Assembly: GCA_963971575.1 (NCBI GenBank)
Contig: OZ020622.1
Coordinates: 37,571,741-37,635,740, forward strand
Direction: 5' to 3'
DNA length: 64,000 bases
Origin: Liopterus haemorrhoidalis
Lineage: Eukaryota > Arthropoda > Insecta > Coleoptera > Dytiscidae
The notes beneath the pieces were generated by a model that was not told the origin of the DNA, searched no databases, and worked only from the letters and a program-made list of their open reading frames with translations. The translations under genes and the position numbers were made by a program. Shown here piece after piece: positions 44,941-55,898 of this stretch. The first letter of the stretch is position 1; each line of letters opens with the position of its first letter.

Positions 44941-45340
44941 TCAAGATTTAATATTAATCATTTGTAATAGAAAAATATTGATAAATACATCAATCAATAA
45001 AGTATAAAAAATTAGAAAAAAATTTGGGGGGGTCCCGGTTTGGCGCACAAAAAATATGGTAACCCTATTATTAATACATAATTCAGTCCTTAAAAGTAAA
45101 TTATTTCGGACCTTTTTTAATTTTCTCCCATCAATATTAGTATCTTCAATATTGTCTTTCATATGTTGTACGTTTGGATGCACAGTGCTATAAACAATAT
45201 CTTTTACATAGCCCCATAATAAATAATCTAGGAGATTTAAATCTGGAGACCTTGCGGGTCATGCAATGGGGCCATTGGTGCCTATCCACTAATTTGGAAA
45301 TTGTTTATTAATATATCCAGCTACTAGGCCTTTTAATATA
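44941..45340 (-). pseudogene. Tc1/mariner-superfamily transposase C-terminal fragment
   Basis: Minus-strand PARSPDLNLLDYLLWGYVKD, then VYSTVHPNVQHMKDNI. The SPDLN-x-LD-x-x-LWG block is a known DDE/D transposase motif and contains the third acidic residue. One stop upstream. The downstream end merges into a hAT-like right end (TTTGGCGCACAAAAAATATG, 45039-45058), so the order of events is unclear. Confidence 0.6.
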
Positions 45341-45424
45341 TATACTTTTCAATATAAATCAAGAAAAAATAAATAAATAAAATTTAGAACTTCATGCACT
45401 AATGGGTTAAAATAAGTCTTTATA

Positions 45425-46700
45425 CCAGGTCTACAAGTATGATATGCGGATTTTTTTTTTAAATAAAACATAATAAAGTCAAAAGAATAGTAAAAGTTTA
45501 TTTATTCAAAGTATGCTCCATTAGAAGTTATACATTTTTCCCATCTTTCAGGCAATTTGTGAATACCTCGCCAGTAGAACTCTTCCCCTTTCCCCGCAAA
45601 CCATTCATCTAGCCATTCTTTCACATTTTCATATGAACAAAAGTGCTGCTCGGCAAGTGCGTGACCCATCGATGCGAGCAAGTGGTAATCTGAAGGGGCC
45701 AAGTCTGGTGAGTAAGCGGCATGGGGTAGCACTTCCCACTTGAGTGCCTCCAATGTGTTGCAAACTGCTTTTGCCTTATGTGATGGAGCGTTATCGTGAA
45801 GAAAGATTACCTTGTGCTGTCTTCTTTCGTATTCTGGTGGTTTTATGAGCAGCGAATGGTTCAATTCGATCAGTTGTTGTTGGTAGCGTTGGGTATTAAC
45901 TGTTTCACCAGGTTTTAACAATTCATAATAGACCACACCCTTTTGGTCCCACCAAGTACAGAGCATTGTCTTTTTGCCAAAACGATTCGGTCTTGCAGTT
46001 GATGTGGATGGTGAGCCTGGGTTCACCCATGATTTTTTGCGTTTGGGATTTTCAAAATAAATCCATTTTTCATCGCCAGTAATGATACGATGCAAAAAAG
46101 ACTTTCTTTTGTTTCGTGCAAGCAAAATTTCACAAGTGTTTTTGCGTTTTTCCATCTGCTTCTCATTCAATGCATGTGGAACCCATCTGCCGACTTTCTG
46201 GATCTTACCCATCTCTCGTAGGCGATTGGAAACAGCTTGTTGACTAACGCCTAACTGCTCTGCTAGTTGTTTTTGTGATTGACTATCGTCTTCCTGTAGC
46301 AATGTTTCCAATTTTGTACCTTCATATTTTTTTGGAGGTTTTCCATGTTCTTTGTCTGTAAGATCAAAGTCACCACTTTTGAAACGCCGAAACCATCGTT
46401 CACACGTATCTTGCGATGGAGCATATTCACCATAAGCTTGTCGAAGCAGTAGGTATGATTCAGCAGCAGTTTTTTTCAAATGAAAACAAAACAGTAGTAC
46501 TATCCGCGAATGCTCTTTATTTGGCACAAAATTTGACATTTTTAACACAGTAAAATAAAACTATATGATCGCTTTTCAAATTATAACCTATACGCAATTG
46601 ACACTTAATGATAACTTAACGCCATATGTGTTGAAACTTTGAACTATACACATGCGCGACAACTTACAAAAAAATATGCATTTCATACTTGTAGACCTGG
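45425..46700 (-). mobile_element. Mos1-like mariner, full length (copy 2)
   Basis: TA at 45423-45424 and 46701-46702. Ends CCAGGTCTACAAGTATGATA and the complement of CCAGGTCTACAAGTATGAAA on the other side. 1276 bp with one intact minus-strand transposase. Opposite orientation to copy 1. Confidence 0.93.
45502..46539 (-). CDS. Mariner (Mos1-like) transposase, intact ORF (copy 2)
   Basis: 345 codons from MSNFVPNKEH (an in-frame ATG three codons earlier is less likely by homology). Same domain order as copy 1: paired helix-turn-helix, then DDE/D core with Asp156 (TGDEKW), Asp249 (HDNAPSH) and Asp284 (APSDY). I count 18 differences from copy 1 in the 348-codon frame. Here Arg-Arg follows RWF and HDNAPSH is standard, but HLF after the last Asp is HLL. 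All three acidic residues are present. Plausibly functional or recently so. Confidence 0.93.
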   Translation of the reverse strand: MSNFVPNKEHSRIVLLFCFHLKKTAAESYLLLRQAYGEYAPSQDTCERWFRRFKSGDFDLTDKEHGKPPKKYEGTKLETLLQEDDSQSQKQLAEQLGVSQQAVSNRLREMGKIQKVGRWVPHALNEKQMEKRKNTCEILLARNKRKSFLHRIITGDEKWIYFENPKRKKSWVNPGSPSTSTARPNRFGKKTMLCTWWDQKGVVYYELLKPGETVNTQRYQQQLIELNHSLLIKPPEYERRQHKVIFLHDNAPSHKAKAVCNTLEALKWEVLPHAAYSPDLAPSDYHLLASMGHALAEQHFCSYENVKEWLDEWFAGKGEEFYWRGIHKLPERWEKCITSNGAYFE

Positions 46701-46702
46701 TA

Positions 46703-47391
46703 TATTGCTCCCCTTGGTAAAACTTCTGCGGGCACCAATAGTCGAGTGTTTTGAGTAATCGACTTTACAGCCCTGATGTATTAATTCTAAAAATAACAAA
46801 AATTATGTAAAACTATCAAAACTTGTTTAAGATGGCATTTAATATTAAAAAACCCATTTGTTAATTGATAAGTTAACTCTAAAAGAAACCGTATTTTTGA
46901 CACTAATGCCTCAATAATTCTTGGAAAAGCGTCAACATTTTATACATATTCTTTACATATTTAACACTTAATTATCAAAATGTAATCTGCATAAAATTAA
47001 ATTTTTTCTAAGATCGACCTACACAAATTTCGTGTTAATTTACATGTTAACTCGTAGTGTTACAAAAATGTATTTATCAGGTAATTATGTTGATATTTCA
47101 GTAATTTATCAATTACTTTATGTTTCCACTTAGCGTTCACTGCCTACGCTGTTCCGCTTCGGATAATGGAATGTTAAATAATGGGATACTATCAAAGAAA
47201 TAAGACTATTTAGTTTGTGAATTGACTTTTTTTACTATCGCGCCGATAGGTTTGATAATATTATTACATAAGATAGACAAGTTTTCATAAGAAAAGTGCG
47301 TCCCACACAGTAATACCCACCTTTTGCAACAATGTATGCGACTGGTTTGATTAAAATAATTGTTAGTTTCTTATATCTAGTTTCTATTTTG
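46703..47391. other. No gene recognised
   Basis: AT-rich spacer without recognisable features. Confidence 0.4.
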
Positions 47392-47472
47392 AGGATTTCG
47401 TAGGTATGACCAAGAAACTCTTATGCCGTCGCTCATACGTCTATCTGTTCGATAGAAATTGTTATAGTATTT
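47392..47472 (+). mobile_element. Family-A Helentron-like 5' end fragment
   Basis: GAGGATTTCGTAGGTATGAC, then CCAAGAAACTCTTATGCCGTC and a degraded GTCTATCTGTTCG. Only the first ~80 bases are kept. Confidence 0.6.
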
Positions 47473-47516
47473 CCAAAATTAAATGGCTTTTGTTAAGAAG
47501 CTTAACAATGCAGTAA

Positions 47517-48118
47517 TACCCTTTTCACACTAGAACTTTAAGACGAGTGAACTTAAAGTTCACCGATGTTTAACATCGGTATGCTTTCACACTTGATGTT
47601 TAAATCTCTGGTGTTGTCATCAGCTACAGTAATTTTGTCCTTAAGTTACCGTCATGAAATTACCAGTTTTGAACTGTCTGCGCAGACGCACATTTTGAAT
47701 TATTATAAACAAATTTGGATATTTCATTTCATTCTACAATAAAGACACTACAATAAAGAATATATTACACCTGTATTAACATGTAAGTCGATACATTTTA
47801 TCTCAATTATTGTAGCTCTGTATTTTATTAAATACATTATTAAAATAAATAATTTTATTATAACAATAAGTATAAACTTCTTATAACGTCGATATAATAC
47901 AGTATTCTTGTTTATGATAATATAAAATGTTGACAGCACAAATTCAAAGAGTATTTTTTTATAATAGAAATTATGTTGGCAATGCGGACGATGTTTAAGA
48001 CGCAGATCTCTGTCTTCAACATCGCTTGTATTTAGACGAGGCCATACGGTTTCACATTAGCGTTTAAAGACACATTCACTTTAACATCCGATCTTAAAGT
48101 TCTAGTGTGAAAAGGGTA
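47517..48118. mobile_element. Harbinger-type MITE
   Basis: Perfect inverted ends TACCCTTTTCACACTAGAAC (continuing to 27 bases), with TAA on both sides (47514-47516, 48119-48121). 602 bp, no transposase. Confidence 0.8.
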
Positions 48119-48121
48119 TAA

Positions 48122-48689
48122 CGGGTTTATGGTAGTAATCCTAAGACTCGCTGGTGTAAAAAGAATATAAGAGGTATTAAGGGAATTTTAAATTTAAATC
48201 GAATAGATGTAACACTAGTTCAACTGTTTCTTAAAAACCATTAAGGATATTTTCCAAATTTATAATCCTACTGTTTCTAAATGTTAGGGGTTGTTATATT
48301 TGTTTGTTAGTTAATTTTCAACGTTCATAGCGTGCATACAACATGGTTCTTTGGCGACCATTTGATTTTGAAGAAATTCCTAATTTCTGAAGTGAAAATA
48401 GTGAATCTGTGCAAGGTGATTTGGAGTGCGAAAATTTTTACACAAACGAACGCCTAAAATGTTGCTAGACTTGCTCTAATGTGATCTAAGCAGACAAACG
48501 AACAGACCTAATGAATCTGTGCAAGGTGATTTGGACAGATGGAAAATGTGGACGTGGCTACTAAAGAAAATGTCATTTGTCAGAAGATTGTCACGGGATG
48601 AAGTCAAGAACGGAATCTTTTCTACAAAATTTATTATATAATATTAATTTACATCAGAATACAATTGTTATAATATTGCAAAGTTTTGA
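48122..48689. other. No clear gene
   Basis: Probably belongs to the degraded transposon whose transposase scraps begin at 48690, but no motifs were recognised. Confidence 0.35.
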
Positions 48690-49360
48690 TACTGAACGTT
48701 TATAAAAAGTTAGTTTCGGAAGGTAATGACAAACCTATACTTAGAACTGCAGAATTAACTAGTGTTCCATACAGAACAATCCAGCATATCATTGTTTGCG
48801 TTTTAAACCCTATAGCAGTGTTTCTTAACCAAAAACGTACCGCGGACCAGTAAGATATATATTTTTTTAACGCGAACCACTAAAAATAATTGTTGATGCA
48901 TTTTTTGCAACAAAATAAATATATTTAATGTGCTAACTAAATACATTTATTTTATTTGCAGAAAACCACAGAAAATAAACAAAATATAAATTATTTATAT
49001 GAAAAATATGCATAAAAAATATATACAAAAAATTTCGTGGACCACTAAAATTTTTCTGCGGACCACCGGTTAAGAAACACTGCCCTATATAACTAATATA
49101 GAGCCAATTAAAAGGTAATGTGCGCCGGAAAAATACCACACCGACAAAAAGTGACATTGTAGTAGAATTAATTAAAGACGAAACAAGTGCAATAAGTAGT
49201 GATTTGTGAAAAAAATGTGTAGAACATGTAAAGACAATTGAAACATTTTTTTTTATAAATCCACCAAATAAATCGTTTATAATTATTAATTTAAATGACA
49301 GTGGTAGTGACACAAAGTCTGATAGTGATATAAACAATGATAATAGTGATAATGACTAAT
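48690..49360 (+). pseudogene. DDE_3-type transposase scraps, split by hAT MITE
   Basis: The N-terminal scrap (48690-48805) reads VYKKLVSEGNDKPILRTAEL, like the N-terminal helix-turn-helix of DDE_3 transposases. After the MITE the C-terminal scrap (49150-49360) reads VVELIKDETSAISSDL-stop-KKCVEHVKTIE and ends in an acidic tail (NDSGSDTKSDSD). The whole catalytic core is absent. Confidence 0.5.
48816..49082. mobile_element. hAT MITE, 267 bp
   Basis: Ends CAGTGTTTCTTAACC and GGTTAAGAAACACTG. Flanking octamers CCCTATAG and CCCTATAT differ in the last base. Subterminal GCGGACCA/TGGTCCGC motifs. Confidence 0.82.
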
Positions 49361-49889
49361 ATTTTAATAATTTTAAATTACCATAAATTGACAAGTTCAA
49401 GAAAAGAATGGTTTTTGTTTGTGGAAAGTATTTTATATAGACTATAAATTAAGCGACTTTAAAACAAAACGATTTTTAAACATGCCTATATTTATAATTC
49501 AAATATAGCCAGTCCTGAGCCTGATAAAAATGTGAAGGAATGTCATGTGAGTATATACAGTTCATTCTAAACAGCATATAAGAAAACACGTTTATTTTAA
49601 ATAATTATTACGGTCCTGGCAACTTCTTTTACAAGAACCATAAACTCAGCAGGTTGGTTATACTGTCAGTGAAAGCAAGTGAGTGGAATCAGAAAGTGAG
49701 GGTGGCCATTTCATTTTGGAAATACTATAATTAAAGTTTGGCCATTCTTGTTCTTGAGGAGGTTCTTGAGGAAGTTTATAACTTCCAATTATCGGCAAGT
49801 AAAGAGTTTCCCTTAATCTGTTAATTTGTTTTGGTATTGTTAATGTATTTTTCTTTTTTTTTTTCTTTACCCGAAACTTCGTTATGCGG
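49361..49889. other. No gene recognised
   Basis: AT-rich. The 104-residue minus-strand ORF at 49658-49972 spans the hAT end and is not convincing. Confidence 0.4.
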
Positions 49890-49897
49890 CGCATAAC

Positions 49898-50224
49898 TAT
49901 GGTCACCAGATTAGAGTGAAGGGAAACCGGGACACAGGGAAAAAAAAGAAGGTCCTCACCTCCCAGATCCAAGTGAAAAGCAAAAAAAAAAAAACAAAAA
50001 GGTCCTCACCTCCCAAATCCAAGTGAAGAGCAAAAAAAAGGTCCTCACCTCCCAAATCTAAATGAAGAGAAAAAAAAGGATCTCACCTCTCACATTGACT
50101 AGTTGTAATATTTCTTTTCTTACAAATGCACAAATATGTAAAAACCGGGACAATCGACCGTCCCGAAAACATTTTTCGGAACACCGAGACAATGTACATA
50201 AAACCGGGACGGATGGTCACCCTA
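49898..50224. mobile_element. Non-autonomous hAT with minisatellite
   Basis: Ends TATGGTCACC and GGTCACCCTA with identical 8-bp duplication CGCATAAC (49890-49897, 50225-50232). AACCGGGAC motifs are subterminal on both sides. Internal minisatellite at 49940-50090. Confidence 0.75.
49940..50090. repeat. GGTCCTCACCTCCC minisatellite
   Basis: Three or four units of about 45-60 bases, each GGTCCTCACCTCCCAAATCC followed by AAGTGAAGAGC and an A-run. The same unit occurs at 57764-57860. Confidence 0.85.
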
Positions 50225-50232
50225 CGCATAAC

Positions 50233-51066
50233 TATATAATTCTGTGTTAGATTTTTAGTTTTGTCTGCAATAAACTCTTAAGAATGACATAACTATCGAA
50301 ATACTAGTGATATCTAATTAATCTTAGTGAATTCGTATTTGAATTTATTTATATGATTTGTATGTTATAATAATGTTGGCAAAATGGGCGTATATATAGT
50401 CATTACATATAATAAACCACGTGTGGGGCCTAGTATGTAATAATTACAATCACCATTAATGAAATATATTAATTAAATAATTAAATACCCCAACGATAAA
50501 TTGCATTTATGATTTCCATTAAGTATTTCCGCATCATACGTGTAATACACTTGTTGGCTAAAGTATACTATATTTTTGTGTCTGTATCTCAGATGACAGT
50601 TTGAAAGTAGAAATATAGTCAATTCAGTTTAATGGGAGTATTATTGAGACAATAATTACTTAAGAGTTAATACGTTGAAACTAAATGTACATGGGATCGA
50701 AAGAAAGGTAAAATTTCTTTTTATAGAATGCAAATAAAATACCGCTGTTTTGTTAATACGTTGAAAATTTTGACGCACAGCAACGATGGCTATTTGCGCT
50801 TTACACAGCCCATCTAATGAATAGACTATATTATATAATAGAAACAATAAATAAATAAATAAATAAAATCTTATATACATACTCAATAAAAGAAACCTTG
50901 CATGGACAAACACAAATAAATACCACTGTTTTCTTATTATTTATCGCATATCAAGTCTTATGCAATTATTTGAAAATAATGTACCGATCTACAGTAAGAT
51001 CCACTGTAACAAGCGCTGTATCACAGATAGTGCCGTCTTATTGGAACCCCGAGTTGACAAGATCCA
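50233..51066. other. AT-rich, no gene
   Basis: Includes a short AAAT tandem at about 50850-50868. No coding signal. Confidence 0.45.
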
Positions 51067-51706
51067 ATTTTTACCGACCGCCAACATATATAAGGGAGGT
51101 ATTGTGATCATACCGAGTTTGACATTTCGAGATTTCGATGGATCTCTACGAATTAAGGTCCCTACATAACGTTTTGACTATTTTTAGCATGATGTCTGTC
51201 GGTCTGTCTGTCCGTCCGTCTGTCCGTCCGTCTCTCCGTCTGTCCGTCAGTCTGTCTGTGTACACGTGCAGAGCAAATTCGGCTAAAAGGATTTTTATGA
51301 AACTTCATATTTAAGCTTCTGCCATCAATGGAACGAGTTGATCAACTTTTGGTAGAAATCGGTTGACTAGAAATGGGAGTTTACTCGTGTTGATTTTTGC
51401 GAATATTTAGCAACATAAATATTTCGAAAAAAATTATTTAACAAAAGTTGCTATAAATGCAATAACTAATAAATTTTATTTGAGACGTTTTTTGATAAAA
51501 CAAAAAATTTCGAAACATTTTTGTAAAATTTTTCGAAATTTCATACAATTTTTTCATACTTATATGTAACCTTTCCATAGCCATGGTAAGTAATATCACT
51601 GTTAGAAAATATTAGGCCAAGTTATTTCTACTCTGCTGTTAGAATGTATTTTATACAAGTCCTTTATGATGGTGGTCGGTCCTGTGGTGGCCACAGCTGA
51701 TTTTTT
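51067..51706 (+). mobile_element. Helentron-like family B copy
   Basis: 5' end TTTTTACCGACCGCCAAC, GTCT/GTCC tract at 51195-51258, inverted subterminal GGTGGTCGGTCC near 51671 and the 3' hairpin CTGTGGTGGCCACAG. The 5' motif and its inverted match agree over about 20 bases. Confidence 0.88.
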
Positions 51707-52607
51707 AATTTGCAGTTCCATAAAAAAATCTTATGACGACAGCATCTTCATTTTTGGTTTCACCAGGAGTGCATACTTATACTGTTGAACAGTTTTCTAG
51801 CTGCTCCTATTTTTCCTATTATTTCTGCATTTATTTACCATTGTTTGCCAACATTGATTGCAGATATTTAAACGTTTCGACTTGATTTGTTAGTCTCCTG
51901 GTTCTATTCTGTGCTACCTAATGCTTCTGCTGACAACCTTTTTGGTTTTTTTCTATACTTATTTTTATATTTATTTTAAGTTCTTCATAACAAACAGATA
52001 GTTGTATTAGGTTTAAGTTCCAACACCCAATGTGGTATTGTTTTAGTTTCTTTTTCCTGTTTTTGTAGCATTATCTAACAGGATTGTAAACCGAAGTGGC
52101 CTTCAGATGCACCCTTGTAGTAACCACAAGTAAAATTATTAAATGTTTTTCTCAATAATTTATTTGGCCCTTGAAGGATTGGCAGGAGTATATGAAGCTA
52201 GAGCCTAAGCACAGAGAAATGATTGAAAAGTCGAAAAGTGAAAGAGTCTCCGGCAAAAAACTATATAGTTGGCAATATTACCCGGTGAAGAAGCAAGTAA
52301 ACGACCAGTTAACTATGAAGAAAAATTAAGAAGAATACTCTTGAAGAAGGTAATTGAATGCTAACATGAAATAAGAAGAAACAAGAAAACCAAAAATCAG
52401 ATGGGAAAAATATCGAGAAAGCTTCTATATGACAAACGGACACTCTACAACTGAAATAGAAAATAGAAGACTGTAAGGAATCAGCATGAAGAGAGATACG
52501 AAGATATTCAAACGCAACTGAGAAGAGATAAAATCTAAAGATCGGATTAAAACCCCAGATATACGAGGTGTGTAAATTAGGTAACCAGACTGATTAAAAA
52601 ATATGTA
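51707..52607. other. Unassigned; possible LINE debris
   Basis: Minus strand around 52090-52120 gives LQGCI-stop-RPLRFTILLD, faintly like RT motif B'. The purine-rich plus-strand block at 52190-52550 looks like a decayed LINE C-terminus. Neither is firm. Confidence 0.25.
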
Positions 52608-52609
52608 TA

Positions 52610-53390
52610 CAGGGTGTTTGTTTGAAACGGGGCACCCCGAAAATCTCTTTTATTTGTAAAGATACAAAAAATCTTCAGAACAAAAGTTAAACTAGACAAA
52701 AAGGCCCATCTAAAGGTTACTATAAGAATTCTGAGGCACTTCCGGTTTCACCGGAAATGATGTCAACTTTTGATCTAGCATAAGGAATCAATAATTTTAT
52801 ATTTTTTTTCTAAAAGTACATTAAATTAGCTTTACAATGACACCAAAAAGTCATATTTTTATGTTAACCATTTCAAAATAGCGACCATTTATTTACAAAA
52901 TAATAATCAACCTAAGTTTTACAAAGTTGAACGTAGCAAGCTTTGAAAACAATAAAAAAAAGAAACAAAATATCTCATATTTCATGTTATTTCATATAAT
53001 AACTAGTTATAACAGTTTATTTTAGAGATATTTTGTTTCTTTTTTTATTGTTTTCAAAGCTTGCTACGTTCAACTTTGTAAAACTTATGTTGATTATTAT
53101 TTTGTAAATAAATGGTCACCATTTTGAAATGGTTAACATAAAAATATGATTTTTTGGTATCATCGTAAAGCTATTTTAATGTACTTTTAGGAAAAAAATA
53201 TAAAATTATCGATTCCCTATGCTAGATCAAAAGTTGACATCATTTCCGGTGACACCGGAAGTGCCTCAGAATTCTTATAGTAACCTTTAGATGGGCCTTT
53301 TTGTCTAGTTTAACTTTTGTTCTGAAGATTTTTTGTATCTTTACAAATAAAGGAGATTTTCGGGGTGCCCCGTTTCAAACAAACACCCTG
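52610..53390. mobile_element. Near-perfect palindromic foldback element
   Basis: Two arms of about 360 bases face each other (52610-52971, 53030-53390) around a ~60-base loop. Ends CAGGGTGTTTGTTTGAAACG and its complement. TA on both sides (52608-52609, 53391-53392). The arms differ at only a few positions, so the RNA would form a long hairpin. No ORF. Confidence 0.85.
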
Positions 53391-53421
53391 TATATATATA
53401 TATATATATATTCGAATAGAA

Positions 53422-53718
53422 TTACAATTCAACATTGTCTCCCTCAAAATAACTTCCTTGGGAAGCCATACAGCGCTGGAGACGGTTCTTCCAATCCTCA
53501 TAGCAGTGCTGGAACTCGGATACTGGAATAGCTTTCAGCTGGTTGGGTACGGACGTTTGAGTGTTTCCGAGTGTCCCAAAATGACGTCCCTTGAGGTGAT
53601 TTTTCAATCTTAGGAAGAAGAAAAAGTCACAAGGACTCAAGTTAGGTGAATAACAAGGGTGAGAAGTCACAGGAATGTTTTTACTGGCCAAAAACTCATT
53701 TATTGAAATTGCCTTCAA
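53422..53718 (-). pseudogene. Mariner-like transposase C-terminal fragment (lineage 6)
   Basis: Frame INEFLASKNIPVTSHPCYSP, then NLSPCDFFFFLRLKNHLKGR and QLKAIPVSEFQHCYEDWKNR, ending QGSYFEGDNVEL. The SPN-L-S-P-C-D block holds the third catalytic Asp (the earlier D of SPDL is Asn). No N-terminal part remains. It ends at a (TA)n next to the palindrome. Confidence 0.72.
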
Positions 53719-53720
53719 AA

Positions 53721-54651
53721 TATAAGTCCAAAATTAACTGCAAATGGTCAAAAGAGAGACTCTATCTGGCGGTATTATGTTGAACTAAGCTAATAGGCAG
53801 TGAATCGACATCTTTCAAGACCTTGAAAAGATATCCGTCATTATTAGTGAAAATTAAATATAAGAAAACACAAATAAATACAAAAATATAATTAAATTCC
53901 TTCTAGATGTCAGATTACAATACGTCAAAAAGTTGTTGTCTATTACATTAGTTTCGATTTTGCCACCTTGACGCTGCAATCTTAAAACGGTTAGCTATCT
54001 ATTCGATTTCTATATCTCGGATTTCTTTAGTAAAGAGACATAAATCAATGTAATGTCTTAATTTAAAACGTATTAAATTAAGTTAATTTTGTAAGTCTTC
54101 ATAAAACAAAATCTATTTTAAATCACAAATTTTATTTGCAATGTTTGCAATGCGGGTTTATTTTAACAATGCATAGATATAAAAAGAGGTGATATCTATC
54201 TTCTATCTTGTCAGATTCCTTTACAAATAATAAATAGTATTTACTTATGTGGGTAATTTGCAATTTGTCACTGAGCGGATGCTGGCAGTGGCACAAGAAA
54301 GAAAGCCGGCAAACAACACATGGACAGACAGACAGACAGACGCACGATTCACTGACGTCTTTATCTGACGTCGCGTGACAGACACGTAATTATAACTTAT
54401 GAAAGACCTCACGAAACTAAATGATTTTTTATTTTGTTTCTCGCTATTATGATGTTTAATATCTTAAAAAGAAAAAATCATTTTGCACTTCTAAATAAAA
54501 CGGTACAGGTTTTTAGATACAATAAAATACGCGGAAACATACAGGACTGTATTCTAAATATACAGGATTTTGGAACTTTTTTTTCTTCACTTTAGTACAG
54601 TGAAGTTCTCATTACAGTAACGATTATTAATTTTTTGCTACAATTCTAATA
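53721..54651. other. No gene recognised
   Basis: AT-rich with a short GACA tract at 54325-54342. Confidence 0.45.
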
Positions 54652-54653
54652 TA

Positions 54654-55552
54654 CAGTTGTGGCGAACTAATTAAGAACGGCAGGTGAAATTACAGACAAT
54701 GTTCTCTAGTTTTAACTATAGTCAATAAATCGCCAAATATGTACTAATTTTTATATGCCTTATACTATACCCCAAAGTAAATATTGCATCATCCAAAAAT
54801 CTTCGGTCCTAAAATTTGTTTAGTTCAGTTCAAGCGTACATGTGCATGTTTCAATTGGCGATATAATTAGTCTGAGCTGTGTCAACAAATAAAACACTGG
54901 TAAGAATTATTAATACAAGGGTTATAGTGGTAAAATCAATTTCGTTTTTTGTGTTGTAGGTTAAGTTTTTTTTTATTATGGGTAGAAAAAAAAAGTTGCG
55001 CACCAGGCATGAGGGATGCCATAGTAAAACTGCATTTAAATGAAAATATGTCTTATGGAGTAATTGCAAATAAATTAAAATGTTCTAAAACTATGGTTTA
55101 TAACGCGGTGCAACATTTTAATAAACATCACACCACAGAAAATGTAGCTAGACGTCGACGACCTCGAAAAACTTCAGAAGCGGTGGATCGACGAATAGTT
55201 CGATTAGCAAAAACTAATCCCTTTCTTAGCTCCAAAGAAATCCAAAAGGAGATATTTGCTGAAGAACCTAATGCACTATCAGCTAAGATTGAATGAGAAC
55301 CAACTATTTGGAAGAGCTGTAAGAAAGAAGCCACTACTTTCATCAAACAAACAGGAAGGACAGGCTAGCTTTTGCCAAGGAACATAAAGATTGGACTATT
55401 TCCCAATGGAAGCATATCCTTTGGAGCGATGAAACCAAGGTTAATCGATTGGAGTCAGATGGAAAAAAATATGTACGGCGCCCTTTTAACCAATCAAAAT
55501 ATATGAATACATGCATATCACAAGACCGTTCTTAATTAGTTCGCCTCAACTG
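54654..55552 (+). mobile_element. Tc1-like element, internally deleted
   Basis: TA-flanked (54652-54653, 55553-55554). Ends CAGTTGTGGCGAACTAATTA and the complement of CAGTTGAGGCGAACTAATTA. 899 bp, about half of a complete Tc1. Confidence 0.85.
54978..55500 (+). pseudogene. Tc1-like transposase, truncated
   Basis: The helix-turn-helix region (MRDAIVKLHLNENMSYGVIA, then VYNAVQHFNKH) and a basic GRPR-like hinge (RRRRPRKTS) are clear. After a break near 55290 the frame shifts: FGRAVRKKPLLSSNKQEG, LAFAKEHKDWTIS, then LWSDETKVNRLESDG, where the Asp is the first catalytic residue. The second and third acidic residues are deleted. Confidence 0.8.
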
Positions 55553-55563
55553 TACATGATGTA

Positions 55564-55597
55564 CGAGGGTTACCTTTTATGTTTTTACAAACGACCG
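55564..55597 (+). mobile_element. Lineage-2 mariner terminal-repeat scrap
   Basis: ACGAGGGTTACCTTTTATG and TTTTTACAAACGACC match the left end of the 6696 mariner. It is followed at once by sequence duplicated from inside the neighbouring hAT. Confidence 0.6.
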
Positions 55598-55665
55598 GTT
55601 TATTTCGGTTCAGATGATGTTTATGGGAGTGAATATAAAATACATTTTATTTAAGTTGAAAAAAA
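55598..55665 (+). repeat. Direct duplicate of hAT internal sequence
   Basis: CGGTTTATTTCGGTTCAGAT and the next ~40 bases recur at 55815-55875 with few changes. The first copy lies outside the hAT, 5' of it. Confidence 0.8.
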
Positions 55666-55898
55666 AAAAGGATGAGTAATAATATAAATACATATCATGC
55701 AGCCTTCGTGAATTTAACTCAGGGCTTCGAACCGAAACTGAATCGAAAACCGAAAACCGAAAAAAACCGTTATTTTTGTCGGAACGAAAACCGGAGCTGA
55801 ACCGAAAAAAATATCGGTTTATTTCGGTTCAGATGATGTTTATGGGAGTGAATATAAAATACATTTTATTTAAGATTATTTTTTAAACTGATGAGCAG

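Noticed and set aside
48933..49337. 134-residue minus-strand ORF
   Set aside because: Spans the hAT MITE boundary and antisense of the acidic-tail transposase scrap. No domain.
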